Source: Variovorax boronicumulans | GTDB taxonomy: Bacteria; Pseudomonadota; Gammaproteobacteria; Burkholderiales; Burkholderiaceae_C | NCBI RefSeq assembly: GCF_019352895.1 | Contig: NZ_JAAAFX010000007.1 | Location: 353,132-417,131, forward strand | DNA: 64,000 nucleotides | Reading direction: 5' to 3' | Part shown: positions 16,806-28,822 of the stretch, piece by piece | How the letters are laid out: the number at the start of each line of letters is the position of its first letter | Numbering within the stretch: the first letter of the stretch is position 1 | The notes under the pieces: generated by a model | Database searches by the model: none | What the model was told of the DNA's origin: nothing | The model's input: the letters and a program-made list of their open reading frames with translations, nothing else | Translations under genes and position numbers: made by a program

Positions 16806-18113
16806 TCAGGCCGCCATGCCGGCGTCGACCTTGACGCGCCATTCGCCGGTCAGGAGCTTTTGCATCAGTCCGCGCTTAAGTGCCTGGTAGTTCGTTTGCT
16901 TCTCATCTAGGAGATTGGCTTTCGCATCTACGCCATCAAGGATGTCAGCGATCCGTTCTTGCTCTGCCCTGTCATCAGGCACCACAAGCGGAAGCGATGC
17001 AAGGATGGCGGTGTTCATGTTGGGCATCGTCTGACCGACGGCGTTCTGCTCTAGCCATGTGCGCACAACGTCCAGCTGAAGTAGGTGCGCGAGGTATGCC
17101 GGCGAATGCGCCTTGCCGGGTATTGCCTTCAGGCATCCCGTGCCGCACAAGGCGCCTTGGGTTTTCTCATCAATGAGCGCAAATCTGGCGACGTCTCCTC
17201 GTCGGCTGAAAAGCAGATCGCCCCGGTTCAAGCGATGCTTATCCAACTCCTCCGCGCGTGTCTGTGAGACCTTGGCGGCAGTTTCAAGATTGGCGCGGCA
17301 GTTCACGAGGTCCTTAGGCATCAGTACGGGCACGCCTTCGTCTTGATACTCGTGGGCATGCAGTTGGCTTCCGAACGGTCCCGTTTGCAGTGCGCCGTCG
17401 CACACCTCTCCCAGCGTCTGGACGCCCCACTTCGTAGGGATCAGTCCAAAGGGGCTGTCCTTGAACTCGGCGTGCGCCGTCCACCGGCCATCGGCTCCTA
17501 GGGTGCCAATGCCCCGGCTGAACAGCGTCTGCATCAGGCCCTGTTTGAGGGTCTCGGTGGCTTCAATCTGGCGTGCAATCACGTCCAGCTTGTCGTCCAC
17601 GGCTATCAGGACGGCGGCGACGGCCCGCTGCTCCGCCAGAGAGGGGACGCCGACCACGATGTCAGCCAAGTCGGACCAACTCACACGCGGCATCTTGGTG
17701 CCATACGACAGCGCCTCAACGGTTGAAAAGACGCCATCGCCTTGCATCAACTGAAACAGGAAGCTCCTGTCGGCAAGGTCATCCTTTGGATGAATCGCCA
17801 GTATTTCCGTGGTGCAGATTCCGTCGAACGGAGCAACGGCGTACTTGCGAAGGTACGGCCGTAGCTTCCCGAAGAGCACATCGCCCTGTTTGAATGCAGT
17901 CTTGATGCTAGCCTGCGCGCCGCCGCTGTCCCATCCCAGCAGACGGCCTGTCTCGGATTTAATGTGCTCAAGTTCTACGCAGCGAACGCCGTGCTGCGCT
18001 ACAGCCTTGCTCTTTCTGGCGGACGCAATGGTGCCAAGCGACAGCGGGGCCCAGTCCTTCGGTATCCAACCCGCGTCCGTTTCCCGGTAGCCGGGAATTC
18101 CTGCGTTCGTCAT
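16806..18113 (-). CDS. hsdS: type I restriction specificity subunit (HsdS)
   Basis: 435 aa with two target-recognition domains. The first half begins GYRETDAGWIPKDWAPLSLG and the second FKDSPFGLIPTKWGVQTLGE, the usual repeated entry into each TRD. Each is followed by a conserved helical spacer (LAEQRAVAAVLIAVDDKLDVI; AEQERIADILDGVDAKANLL). It gives sequence specificity to the HsdM2S methylase and the HsdR2M2S nuclease. The ATG overlaps the HsdM stop (18110-18113). Codon use is visibly less GC-rich than in the housekeeping genes, in keeping with variable, transferred specificity genes. Confidence 0.95.
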   Translation of the reverse strand: MTNAGIPGYRETDAGWIPKDWAPLSLGTIASARKSKAVAQHGVRCVELEHIKSETGRLLGWDSGGAQASIKTAFKQGDVLFGKLRPYLRKYAVAPFDGICTTEILAIHPKDDLADRSFLFQLMQGDGVFSTVEALSYGTKMPRVSWSDLADIVVGVPSLAEQRAVAAVLIAVDDKLDVIARQIEATETLKQGLMQTLFSRGIGTLGADGRWTAHAEFKDSPFGLIPTKWGVQTLGEVCDGALQTGPFGSQLHAHEYQDEGVPVLMPKDLVNCRANLETAAKVSQTRAEELDKHRLNRGDLLFSRRGDVARFALIDEKTQGALCGTGCLKAIPGKAHSPAYLAHLLQLDVVRTWLEQNAVGQTMPNMNTAILASLPLVVPDDRAEQERIADILDGVDAKANLLDEKQTNYQALKRGLMQKLLTGEWRVKVDAGMAA

Positions 18114-19732
18114 TCAACGCCCTCCAGGAGCCCCAGTTCCGCTAAGTAGCCGTTCAGCCGCACATCAATCTGCGCCTCTTCCTCCACCAATGCCGCAAGC
18201 TGGGTCAGAGTGGCCGCCACATCGACGGTGTCCTCGGTCTCCCCGTTGGCGATGTACCGCGCAATGTTGAGGTTGGTGTCATTGCCGCGAATCTCGTCCA
18301 GCGAGACCACGCGGCAGTAGTTGTCCACCTCGGTCTGCTGCTCGAAAGCGGCATTGTGCGTGCGAGCGATGCGCTCGATGTCCTCAGGGCGCAGGCTGTT
18401 CTGGGCCTTGCCTTCCAGGTAGTCGCGGCTGGCGTCGATGATGATGACTTTGCCCTGCAGCGCGGCGGGCTTGCGCTTGTTCAGCACCAGGACGCAGGCC
18501 GGGATGCCGGTGTTGTAGAACAGCGCGGTCGGCAGGCCGACGATGGCCTCGATGAGGTCGCCGGGCTGGCCGCCGCTGGCGGCATCGGTGCCGAACAGCA
18601 GGCCCTCACGAATCCTGCCCTCCTCGCCGCTGCGGAACAGCACGCCGTGCGGCAGGATGATGCCCATGCGGCCGTCGGCCTTCAGACTGGCCAGCATGTG
18701 CTGGGCAAAGGCCAGGTCGGCATAGCCGCGCGGCGGCACGCCGTAGCTGAAGCGACCGAAGGGGTCGCTGACGGTCTTATAGCTGGGCGTCTTGGACTTC
18801 TTGTTGCTGCCAGCGCCGCCTTCGCTGTCTTGCGCGGCTTCGGCTTCCAGCTCCAGCGGTGTCCACCAGGCCTTGGCGGAGAAGGGCGGGTTGGCGATGA
18901 CACGGTCGAAGGTCTTGAGGTAGCCGCCATCCAGGTGCTTGGGCTCCACCAGTGTGTCGCCACGCTCGATCTGCGCCCGCATGTTGTGCAGGTAGAGGTT
19001 GAGCTTGGCGATGGCCCAGGTGCCCAGATTCTTCTCCTGGCCGTACAGCAGGGCGTTGGGTTGGCCGAGCAGCGTGCCGTTGGGCAGCTTGGCGATGTGG
19101 TGTGCGCTTTCCACCAGCATGCCGCCGCTGCCGCAGGTGGGGTCGTACACGCTGTGGCCGGGCTGCGGGTCGATGAGTTCCACCACCAGCTGCACCACAG
19201 CCTTGGGCGTGTAGAACTCGCCGCCCTTCTTGCCGGCATCGTCAGCAAACTGCTTGATGAGGTACTCGTAAGCATCACCCAGCATGTCGGCCTTGTACAG
19301 GTCGGCATTGCCCAGGCGGTACTGGTTGAAGTGGCGCAGCAGGCGCTGCAGCGTGGCGTCGGACAGCACGCGCTTGTCGCCGTACTGCGTGGCGGTCAGC
19401 ACGTGCTGCAGCTCGGTGTTGTTGGCCTCGATGTCCGCGAACGCCTTGTCCAGCGCCTCGCCGATGTTCTCGGTGCGTGCGATCAGGGGCGGCCAGCGGG
19501 CGTCGGGCGGGAAGATGCCCCACTTGGCTTGCACCTCGACGGCGGCTTCTTTCTCGCTGAGCTTCTCGTCCTGCTCCAACTGCCGGACGCGCTCCTCGAA
19601 CACGTCATTGAAGCGCTTGAGGAACAGCAGGCCGAAGATGTAGTTCTTGAAGTCCGACGAGTCGATGGAGCCGCGCAGGATGTTGGCGGACTCCCAGAGC
19701 CAGGATTCGAGGGATTTGAGGGTAAGTGCCAT
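18110..19732 (-). CDS. hsdM: type I restriction DNA methylase subunit (HsdM)
   Basis: 540 aa. An N-terminal HsdM_N helical domain (LESWLWESANILRGSIDSSD) is followed by GGEFYTPKAVVQLV, SAM motif I DPTCGSG (197-203) and catalytic motif IV NPPF (281-284), the N6-adenine type. It partners the two-TRD HsdS with which it overlaps by 4 nt. The start is 27 bp after the Abi-like gene, leaving no room for a normal promoter, so it is probably cotranscribed with upstream genes. Confidence 0.95.
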   Translation of the reverse strand: MALTLKSLESWLWESANILRGSIDSSDFKNYIFGLLFLKRFNDVFEERVRQLEQDEKLSEKEAAVEVQAKWGIFPPDARWPPLIARTENIGEALDKAFADIEANNTELQHVLTATQYGDKRVLSDATLQRLLRHFNQYRLGNADLYKADMLGDAYEYLIKQFADDAGKKGGEFYTPKAVVQLVVELIDPQPGHSVYDPTCGSGGMLVESAHHIAKLPNGTLLGQPNALLYGQEKNLGTWAIAKLNLYLHNMRAQIERGDTLVEPKHLDGGYLKTFDRVIANPPFSAKAWWTPLELEAEAAQDSEGGAGSNKKSKTPSYKTVSDPFGRFSYGVPPRGYADLAFAQHMLASLKADGRMGIILPHGVLFRSGEEGRIREGLLFGTDAASGGQPGDLIEAIVGLPTALFYNTGIPACVLVLNKRKPAALQGKVIIIDASRDYLEGKAQNSLRPEDIERIARTHNAAFEQQTEVDNYCRVVSLDEIRGNDTNLNIARYIANGETEDTVDVAATLTQLAALVEEEAQIDVRLNGYLAELGLLEGVE

Positions 19733-19759
19733 GAGGTGACAGTGTTCTTGTAGGTCTGT

Positions 19760-20614
19760 TCAAGGAAACGGGCGGTTTTGGCGGTATGCATCCAAAGCTG
19801 CTGGGGTGAGCAGTGCCACGCAACGAGAGTGGGTGGGGCACTGCCGATATAGGGATGCGAGAGTGGGCGACAGCCAGTGAAGCAACTCGATCAGGCGGTC
19901 ATCGATCAGGCGAAGGCGATCCAAAGACTCTTGTGGAGTCCTTGTGGGGCCATCAACGATATTCACCTGGCGTCCAGGCCGGTTACGGGCTTCTTCCCTG
20001 AGGGGCCCCAGTTTCCAGATGGGCTCCAGGTGCGCGATCCTGTTTCGCAGGTCATTGCACAGGTCTAACCTTGCAAAGAAGGCATCTTGATGAGCTTGGG
20101 GCCGCCAGTACGTTTCGACCCGTTGACGATGGCCAGGAAGAACGTCCGGAATAATGTGATTCCAAGGAACCGCAACCTGATTGGTGTCCGTCGATACATC
20201 CAAGAGCCTTGGCCAAAAGCCAAACGTGAGGTTCGAGACCACGTCATCCGGGGTGCGGGCCGGCTGGCGTGGTCGCCAGTTCCCTCTATTGCTTACATGA
20301 GTGATGTCGCGCACCTTTTCAAACGACTTCTGGGGAAGACGCAGGTGGGCATACCAGTCGCGCGATCCGGCGCTGCCCAACTGGCCATATCGCTGACTTA
20401 GAGCTGCGTGGAACTTGTTGCGCAAGACGACCTCGATCAGGTCCGTGGTGCGAGCAAAGGCCTCGCGCAAGTCCTCGTTCCATTGATACAGCCCTAGCGC
20501 CTCCAAGTCGGTGCCTGCCTGAAAGAAGCGCCTATAGCTCCCCAGCCGAACGTGAGAAATGGCCTGGATCACCTCCTGCACGTTCTGGGCGGACATGTTG
20601 TTGTAGTCAAGCAC
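19760..20614 (-). CDS. Abi_2-like abortive-infection protein with HEPN motif
   Basis: 284 aa. FGFWPRLL and DLRNRIAHLEPIW are hallmarks of the Abi_2 (AbiD/AbiF-like) family. RNRIAH (R190-H195) is the Rx4H motif of HEPN-fold ribonucleases. Such proteins act in phage exclusion, probably by cleaving RNA. The chosen start is GTG at 20614, with AAGGA 8 nt upstream; an ATG six codons in (20596) is the alternative. It lies between two methylase genes of the island, 27 bp from hsdM. Whether it is an independent passenger or part of the restriction system cannot be told from sequence. Confidence 0.75.
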   Translation of the reverse strand: MLDYNNMSAQNVQEVIQAISHVRLGSYRRFFQAGTDLEALGLYQWNEDLREAFARTTDLIEVVLRNKFHAALSQRYGQLGSAGSRDWYAHLRLPQKSFEKVRDITHVSNRGNWRPRQPARTPDDVVSNLTFGFWPRLLDVSTDTNQVAVPWNHIIPDVLPGHRQRVETYWRPQAHQDAFFARLDLCNDLRNRIAHLEPIWKLGPLREEARNRPGRQVNIVDGPTRTPQESLDRLRLIDDRLIELLHWLSPTLASLYRQCPTHSRCVALLTPAALDAYRQNRPFP

Positions 20615-20651
20615 TCGTGTTATCCTTGAGAGGTAGGCGCTTGGGTACCAT
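20607..20651 (-). CDS. possible 14-codon leader ORF overlapping the Abi-like start
   Basis: ATG at 20651 opens MVPKRLPLKDNTSA, whose stop overlaps the GTG start of the Abi-like gene by 8 nt. No good Shine-Dalgarno is present (AGAGAG lies far upstream). It has the same length and position as the mini-ORF in front of hsdR, which is why it is listed; it may be chance. Confidence 0.2.
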   Translation of the reverse strand: MVPKRLPLKDNTSA

Positions 20652-20707
20652 GGCTTGACAAGTCTCTCTTCGGACGGACGTCAGGTTCCAAGACGCAATA
20701 GAGGAGG

Positions 20708-20734
20708 CGGCCGCGTAAGCGGCCGTTTTCCTTT
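20708..20734 (+). terminator. hairpin with T-tract on the plus strand between hsdM-2 and the Abi-like gene
   Basis: Arms CGGCCGC (20708-20714) and GCGGCCG (20719-20725) around GTAA, then TTTTCCTTT on the plus strand. All nearby genes run on the minus strand, where the hairpin is followed by CCTCCTC and so would not be a classic terminator. It may stop antisense transcription or act as a processing or stability hairpin in the minus transcript. Confidence 0.4.
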
Positions 20735-20737
20735 GTG

Positions 20738-22189
20738 TTATGCACGATGCACCTCCTGGATGAGGCTGGCAAACCGGCTCTCCAGACCTTCCAACTCTGC
20801 TCGGAGCTGTGCGCGCTCCAATCGAAGGGCCTGCAGGTCCACCTGCTGGAGCTGCTCCACGGCACCCACATAGCGAACCACGTTGAGATTGCATTCGTTC
20901 TGAATGATGTTCTCTAACGACACCAAGCTGGCGTAGCCCTCAACATCCGCCCTGGCTGCATAGGTGGACACGATCCGCGCCAGATCCTCATCGCATAGCT
21001 GGTTTTGGGTTTTCCCGTGCTTGAACTGGCGGCTGGCGTCAATGAAGAGCACTTGCCCGTCGCTCTTGTCCTTACGTAACACCAGCAGTGCAATCGGCAG
21101 GGGCGTGTATGGAAGCAGCTTGGCTGGCAATGCGATCACTGTGTCTACGAGGCCTTCCTCCAGCAGCTGCCTGCGAATCTGGAGCTCCGCACCGCTCCGG
21201 AAGAGGACACCATGGGAGACCACGACTGCCATGCGGCCGTGACCAGGTTTGAGCGTCTTCACCATGTGGCTGATGAAAGCGTAGTCAGCCGAAGCGCGGG
21301 GCGGAACTCCGCGTTGGTAGCGCCCGTAGGGATCGGAGGCTGCGGCTTCTTGTCCCCAATCCTTCACATTGAAGGGCGGGCTTGAAACCACCACGTCGAA
21401 CGTCTGCAGCTGGCTTCCGGCCACCAAGAGCGGGTCTTTGAGGGTGTCTCCCCATGCCAAATGCGCGGCGAGCTCCCCATGCAAAAACATGTTGATTTTT
21501 GCGAGGGCCCAGGTGCTGCCGTTCTTCTCTTGGCCAAACAGCTGACAGCCCTCGCCGCCAGAGTGAGCACGTGCGAAGCCACTGCAGGTCAACAACAACG
21601 TGCCAGAACCGCAGCACGGATCGCCAACGCTTTCCTTACCTTCGGGCTGGAGGATTTCAGCGATCAGCCGGGAAACCCCGGGCGGGGTGAAGAACTCGGC
21701 GCCTCGCTTGCCGGCAACGGCCGCGGCCTCGCTTATGAGCGTTTCGCAGGCAAAGCCAGCCGCTTCGGCACTTGCGCCTCCTCGAAAGTCGAACTCTGGC
21801 AAACCGAAGCAGCCCAGCAGATCAGCGATGAGGTGTTGCCTTTGCTTGGGTTCACCCAGCAAGGGGGAGTCGAAGCGGACGCTGTGGAAGGCGCCTTGCA
21901 GCAGCGGGTGCTGGTTCTCCAAGTCGGCCAGTGCCCGGTCAATACGCCGCCCGATATCGGGCATGTGCTTGGCGTTGAGCAGTTGCTCAAAGGATGGCAC
22001 CGATCCGGCATCCGCGTCGAGCGCAACCGCATGGCTAGCTTCGTCGGCAGTACGGTCAGAGGCGTACTTGAATACCAGCAACGCCAGGAGGTAAACACGA
22101 ACCTCTCCAACATCGGCCACGCCACGAACTGAATCGAAACAGCGCACGAGTGCATGACGGATTGCCTGCTCGGTCTCAGCATCAAGCAT
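20738..22189 (-). CDS. second HsdM-like DNA methyltransferase with SPPF motif IV
   Basis: 483 aa. N-terminal helical domain, then GAEFFTPPGVSRLIA, SAM motif I DPCCGSG (190-196) and motif IV VSSPPFNVKDW (SPPF 270-273). The first HsdM of the island has NPPF; Ser at this place is more usual in N4-cytosine methylases but also occurs in some N6-adenine enzymes. It overlaps a half-size specificity gene by 8 nt, so the two form a methylation module without their own R subunit. It could methylate alone, protect against or compete with the main system, or share HsdR (inference). Confidence 0.85.
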   Translation of the reverse strand: MLDAETEQAIRHALVRCFDSVRGVADVGEVRVYLLALLVFKYASDRTADEASHAVALDADAGSVPSFEQLLNAKHMPDIGRRIDRALADLENQHPLLQGAFHSVRFDSPLLGEPKQRQHLIADLLGCFGLPEFDFRGGASAEAAGFACETLISEAAAVAGKRGAEFFTPPGVSRLIAEILQPEGKESVGDPCCGSGTLLLTCSGFARAHSGGEGCQLFGQEKNGSTWALAKINMFLHGELAAHLAWGDTLKDPLLVAGSQLQTFDVVVSSPPFNVKDWGQEAAASDPYGRYQRGVPPRASADYAFISHMVKTLKPGHGRMAVVVSHGVLFRSGAELQIRRQLLEEGLVDTVIALPAKLLPYTPLPIALLVLRKDKSDGQVLFIDASRQFKHGKTQNQLCDEDLARIVSTYAARADVEGYASLVSLENIIQNECNLNVVRYVGAVEQLQQVDLQALRLERAQLRAELEGLESRFASLIQEVHRA

Positions 22190-22775
22190 GGGCGCCCCCT
22201 CGGTGCGAAAAGGGGTCGGCCATATGAGCTACCTCAATGGTGTCTAGCGCTGTCAACCGATGCCGGATGGCAGCGATCCGCCCCGCCAGTTCAACAATCT
22301 CGGCGATACGGTGTTGGAGTTCCATGTCGGGGAGGTGCACCTCTAGCGTCTGAAGAGCCGTCTTGGTCAACGCCTTGATACTGGTGCCTGTCAGCATTTG
22401 CTTGAGCTTGACGTGGGTAGTCGGCAGGTTGAGAAACCACACCAAGTAACCCGCATCTAACGCGGCGGCCGGTCGGATCACATTCAATTGACCCACCGGC
22501 AGAACTGGCACGTCCGCCCCGGTAAAAAGCGATGCCCTGTAGTAGTCGCCCCGTGAAGGAATGACCACATCACCCGCTTGCAGGCAATTCGCGCGGTACT
22601 TCTCGGCCACAACAACCCGCGGCAGTTCGCTCCAGCTTACTGGCGTCGAAGCCAAAACGTCCCGGATGGCCAACGCACGCACGTTGCCTTCAGGATGTTC
22701 TTGCGGTGCTTGATCTCGGAAGACCACTGCGGTGTGGACTTCCGCCAAGTCGTTAAGTGCAAGAATGGAATTCAT
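22182..22775 (-). CDS. half-size type I specificity subunit (single TRD)
   Basis: 197 aa, about half a normal HsdS. One target-recognition domain (about 1-150, with VLPVGQLNVIRP and GTSIKALTKTALQTLEVHLP) is followed by one coiled spacer helix (ELQHRIAEIVELAGRIAAIRHRL). Half-S proteins dimerise to recognise palindromic sites. It is the first gene of the island operon, 8 nt overlapping the second methylase. Start ATG at 22775; the predicted transcript begins about 15 nt upstream, giving only a weak AGAG as Shine-Dalgarno. Confidence 0.8.
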   Translation of the reverse strand: MNSILALNDLAEVHTAVVFRDQAPQEHPEGNVRALAIRDVLASTPVSWSELPRVVVAEKYRANCLQAGDVVIPSRGDYYRASLFTGADVPVLPVGQLNVIRPAAALDAGYLVWFLNLPTTHVKLKQMLTGTSIKALTKTALQTLEVHLPDMELQHRIAEIVELAGRIAAIRHRLTALDTIEVAHMADPFSHRGGAHA

Positions 22776-22777
22776 CG

Positions 22778-22840
22778 AATAACTCTACTGTTGGCGCAGT
22801 GTAGCGCTGCCTGCGTTCGGGTGCAAGCAGTAGAGTTATT
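22778..22840 (-). promoter_or_regulatory. island promoter bracketed by 13-bp inverted repeats
   Basis: On the minus strand a -35 TTGCAC (22821-22826) and -10 TACACT (22798-22803) are 17 bp apart, a good sigma-70 promoter. Perfect 13-bp inverted repeats flank it: AATAACTCTACTG at 22778-22790, over the expected start site, and CAGTAGAGTTATT at 22828-22840, just upstream of -35. The layout suggests an operator pair for a repressor or a methylation/specificity protein controlling the whole defence operon. No controller gene is recognisable in the island. Confidence 0.65.
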
Positions 22841-22902
22841 TGTTTTGATGGACTAGTTGTTTTGTGACCGTCTGGCGGTGAAGTCGAGCCAATGAAGAGC
22901 AA

Positions 22903-22931
22903 GACCCCAAAGCTTCGCAGCTTATAGGGTC
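22903..22931 (-). terminator. hairpin downstream of gyrB
   Basis: On the minus strand GACCC and GGGTC enclose an inner AAGCT/AGCTT stem with a GCGA loop, followed by TTGCTCTTC. It lies 34 bp after the gyrB stop. The T content is modest, so this is a weak intrinsic terminator at best. A second small hairpin (GCACC/GGTGC) lies between it and gyrB. Confidence 0.4.
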
Positions 22932-22964
22932 CCGTTTCGCACCTTATGGGGTGCTCTACAGCGC

Positions 22965-25592
<2,628 letters not shown>

Positions 25593-25640
25593 TCAAACTC
25601 TCTCTTAACGGATGGGCGGCGATTCCGCTCTCATTCCAGG

Positions 25641-25735
25641 AACACCGCGGAACCGGCTTTGCCGGGCCGCAGGTGTTGCCCCCTGGAGGGGGAAGGCGCA
25701 TGCGACACGCAGTGCGCGCAGCCCTCGGGGGTGGG
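25641..25735. repeat. dispersed intergenic repeat, single copy
   Basis: Starts AACACCGCGGAACCGGCTTT and ends with GCAGCCCTCGGGGGTGGG, directly beside the dnaN stop. It matches, with a few changes, the 99-bp unit repeated in tandem at 40.06-40.34 kb, showing a mobile or dispersed repeat family in this genome. It contains several short inverted repeats and could fold into a hairpin between dnaN and gyrB. Confidence 0.75.
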
Positions 25736-26842
25736 TCAAATGCGCATCGGCATCACGACGTACTTGAACGATGCGTTCTCGGGGATGGTCAGCAGCGCCG
25801 AGCTGTTGGAGTCGGCCAGGTCCAGCTTGACCATGTCCTGGCTCATGTTGGCCAGCGCGTCGATCAGGTAGGTCACGTTGAAGCCGATCTCGATGGCGTC
25901 GCCGCCGTAGTCGATGTCGAGCTCGTCCTGCGCCTCTTCCTGTTCGGCATTGCTCGAGGCGATGCGCAGCGTGCCGGGCTCGAGGTTGAGTCGCACGCCC
26001 TTGAACTTGTCCGAGGTCAGGATCGCGGTGCGCTGCAGGCTGGCCAGCAGCGTGGCGCGGCCCAGGGTCACGCTGTTCTTGTGGGCCTTGGGGATCACGC
26101 GGTTGTAGTCGGGGAACTTGCCCTCGACCAGCTTGGTGACGAACTCCATGCCGCCGAAGCTGAACTTGGCCTGGTTGTTGGCGAACTGCATGTCGATCGC
26201 GCCTTCGGCGTCGGACAGCAGGCGCTGCATCTCGATCACGGTCTTGCGCGGCAGGATCACTTCCTGGCGCGGCACTTCGACCTCGAGCATCGCCGAGGCG
26301 AAGGCCAGGCGGTGGCCGTCGGTGGCGACCAGGCTCAGCTGCTTGCCTTCGGCCACGAACAGGATGCCGTTGAGGTAGTAGCGGATGTCGTGCACCGCCA
26401 TCGCGAAGGACACCTGGCCCAGCAGGTCCTTGAGCGTCTTCTGCGGCACGCTGAACACGGGGCCGAAGTTGGCGGCTTCCTGCACCAGCGGGAAGTCCTC
26501 GGCCGGCAGCGACTGCAGCGTGAAGCGGCTCTTGCCGCCCTTGAGCACCAGCTTGCTGGCGCTCGATTCCAGGCTCACGGTCTGGTCGGTCGGCATGGTG
26601 CGCAGGATGTCGATCAGCTTGCGCGCGCCGATGGTGGTCGTGAAGTTGCCTTCGTCGCCGCCGAGTTCGGCCGATGTGCGGATCTGGATCTCCAGGTCGC
26701 TGGTGGTGAGCTGCAGCTGGCCGCCGGTCTTGCGGATCAGCACGTTGGCCAGGATCGGCAGCGTGTGACGCCGCTCCACGATGCCCGCCACCGACTGCAG
26801 TGCGGCGAGGACTTTGTCTTGTGTTGCCTTCAGGACGATCAT
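25736..26842 (-). CDS. dnaN: DNA polymerase III beta sliding clamp
   Basis: 368 aa, the usual length (E. coli 366). It begins MIVLKATQDKVLAALQSVAGIVERRHTLPILANVL and ends with the clamp C-terminus SFKYVVMPMRI. Three repeated clamp domains form the ring that tethers polymerase to DNA. It lies 69 bp after dnaA in the same direction, the standard dnaA-dnaN order. Confidence 0.98.
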   Translation of the reverse strand: MIVLKATQDKVLAALQSVAGIVERRHTLPILANVLIRKTGGQLQLTTSDLEIQIRTSAELGGDEGNFTTTIGARKLIDILRTMPTDQTVSLESSASKLVLKGGKSRFTLQSLPAEDFPLVQEAANFGPVFSVPQKTLKDLLGQVSFAMAVHDIRYYLNGILFVAEGKQLSLVATDGHRLAFASAMLEVEVPRQEVILPRKTVIEMQRLLSDAEGAIDMQFANNQAKFSFGGMEFVTKLVEGKFPDYNRVIPKAHKNSVTLGRATLLASLQRTAILTSDKFKGVRLNLEPGTLRIASSNAEQEEAQDELDIDYGGDAIEIGFNVTYLIDALANMSQDMVKLDLADSNSSALLTIPENASFKYVVMPMRI

Positions 26843-26911
26843 GTCGATTACCTCTTCCTCGTTTCGTTCGAATCGTTTGTGTGCGGTGCTGAGCGTAGCG
26901 GGTGCCCGCGG

Positions 26912-28291
<1,380 letters not shown>

Positions 28292-28610
28292 GGGCGGCTT
28301 GAAATGGGGGGTGTCCCTCGGTCATTTTCTGGTTGTCGTGTTGTGGATAGATGCTTCTTCGAAGCGCCCGGCATTCTAACTTGTCAAAGCCTTATCCACA
28401 CCGTTGCACACCGCCCCGCAAGCACCCACCGAAACCCCTGGTTTGGTGGTTCGCCAAATGTTTGCGATAATCTTCGGTTCCCCTGAAAGCCTCTTTTGTG
28501 TGTTTCGGGGCGATCCCGAAAAACCCGAATCGAGGGCATCGCCGCATGGCGTCCCAGACATTCCACCCGTCGCACCCAGGGGCACGCCCCGGGCGCCAGG
28601 AAACCTCATC
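28292..28610. other. dnaA-rpmH intergenic region with DnaA boxes; part of the probable oriC
   Basis: This 319-bp gap between the divergent dnaA and rpmH holds a perfect DnaA box, TTATCCACA (28392-28400), and an inverted near-match, TGTGGATAG (28342-28350; one change). A -10-like TAGAAT on the minus strand (28373-28378) would place the first box over its -35, fitting DnaA autoregulation. Only two clear boxes and little AT-rich DNA are seen, so the full origin may extend elsewhere. Confidence 0.5.
28443..28471 (+). promoter_or_regulatory. candidate rpmH operon promoter
   Basis: TTGGTG (28443-28448) and GATAAT (28466-28471) are 17 bp apart; the -10 is extended by TGC. The predicted start lies about 130 nt before rpmH, giving a long leader, which is usual for this operon. 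Confidence 0.5.
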
Positions 28611-28745
28611 ATGAAACGCACTTACCAAGCTTCCAAAGTCCGCCGCGCCCGTACCCACGGCTTCCTGGTCCGCATGAAGACCCGCGGCGGCCGCGCCGTC
28701 ATCAACGCACGCCGCGCCAAGGGCCGCAAGCGCCTGGCCGTCTAA
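28611..28745 (+). CDS. rpmH: 50S ribosomal protein L34
   Basis: 44 aa, [20 protein letters not shown] and so on to KGRKRLAV; highly basic, the exact family length and sequence pattern. First gene of the rpmH-rnpA-yidD-yidC-mnmE series diverging from dnaA. AGGAAA lies upstream of the ATG. Confidence 0.97.
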   Translation: MKRTYQASKVRRARTHGFLVRMKTRGGRAVINARRAKGRKRLAV

Positions 28746-28822
28746 GGCCCGAGCAAGACGGCACTCAGCTCGACGTGCCGCTCGCGCCCGCAGCTCCCGT
28801 TGGCTTGATGCCGCCGTCTTCC

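Noticed and set aside
22841..22964. Attachment site from CTTATRGGGT direct repeats near gyrB
   Set aside because: The two copies are short and imperfect, with no integrase and no matching copy at the far end of the island.
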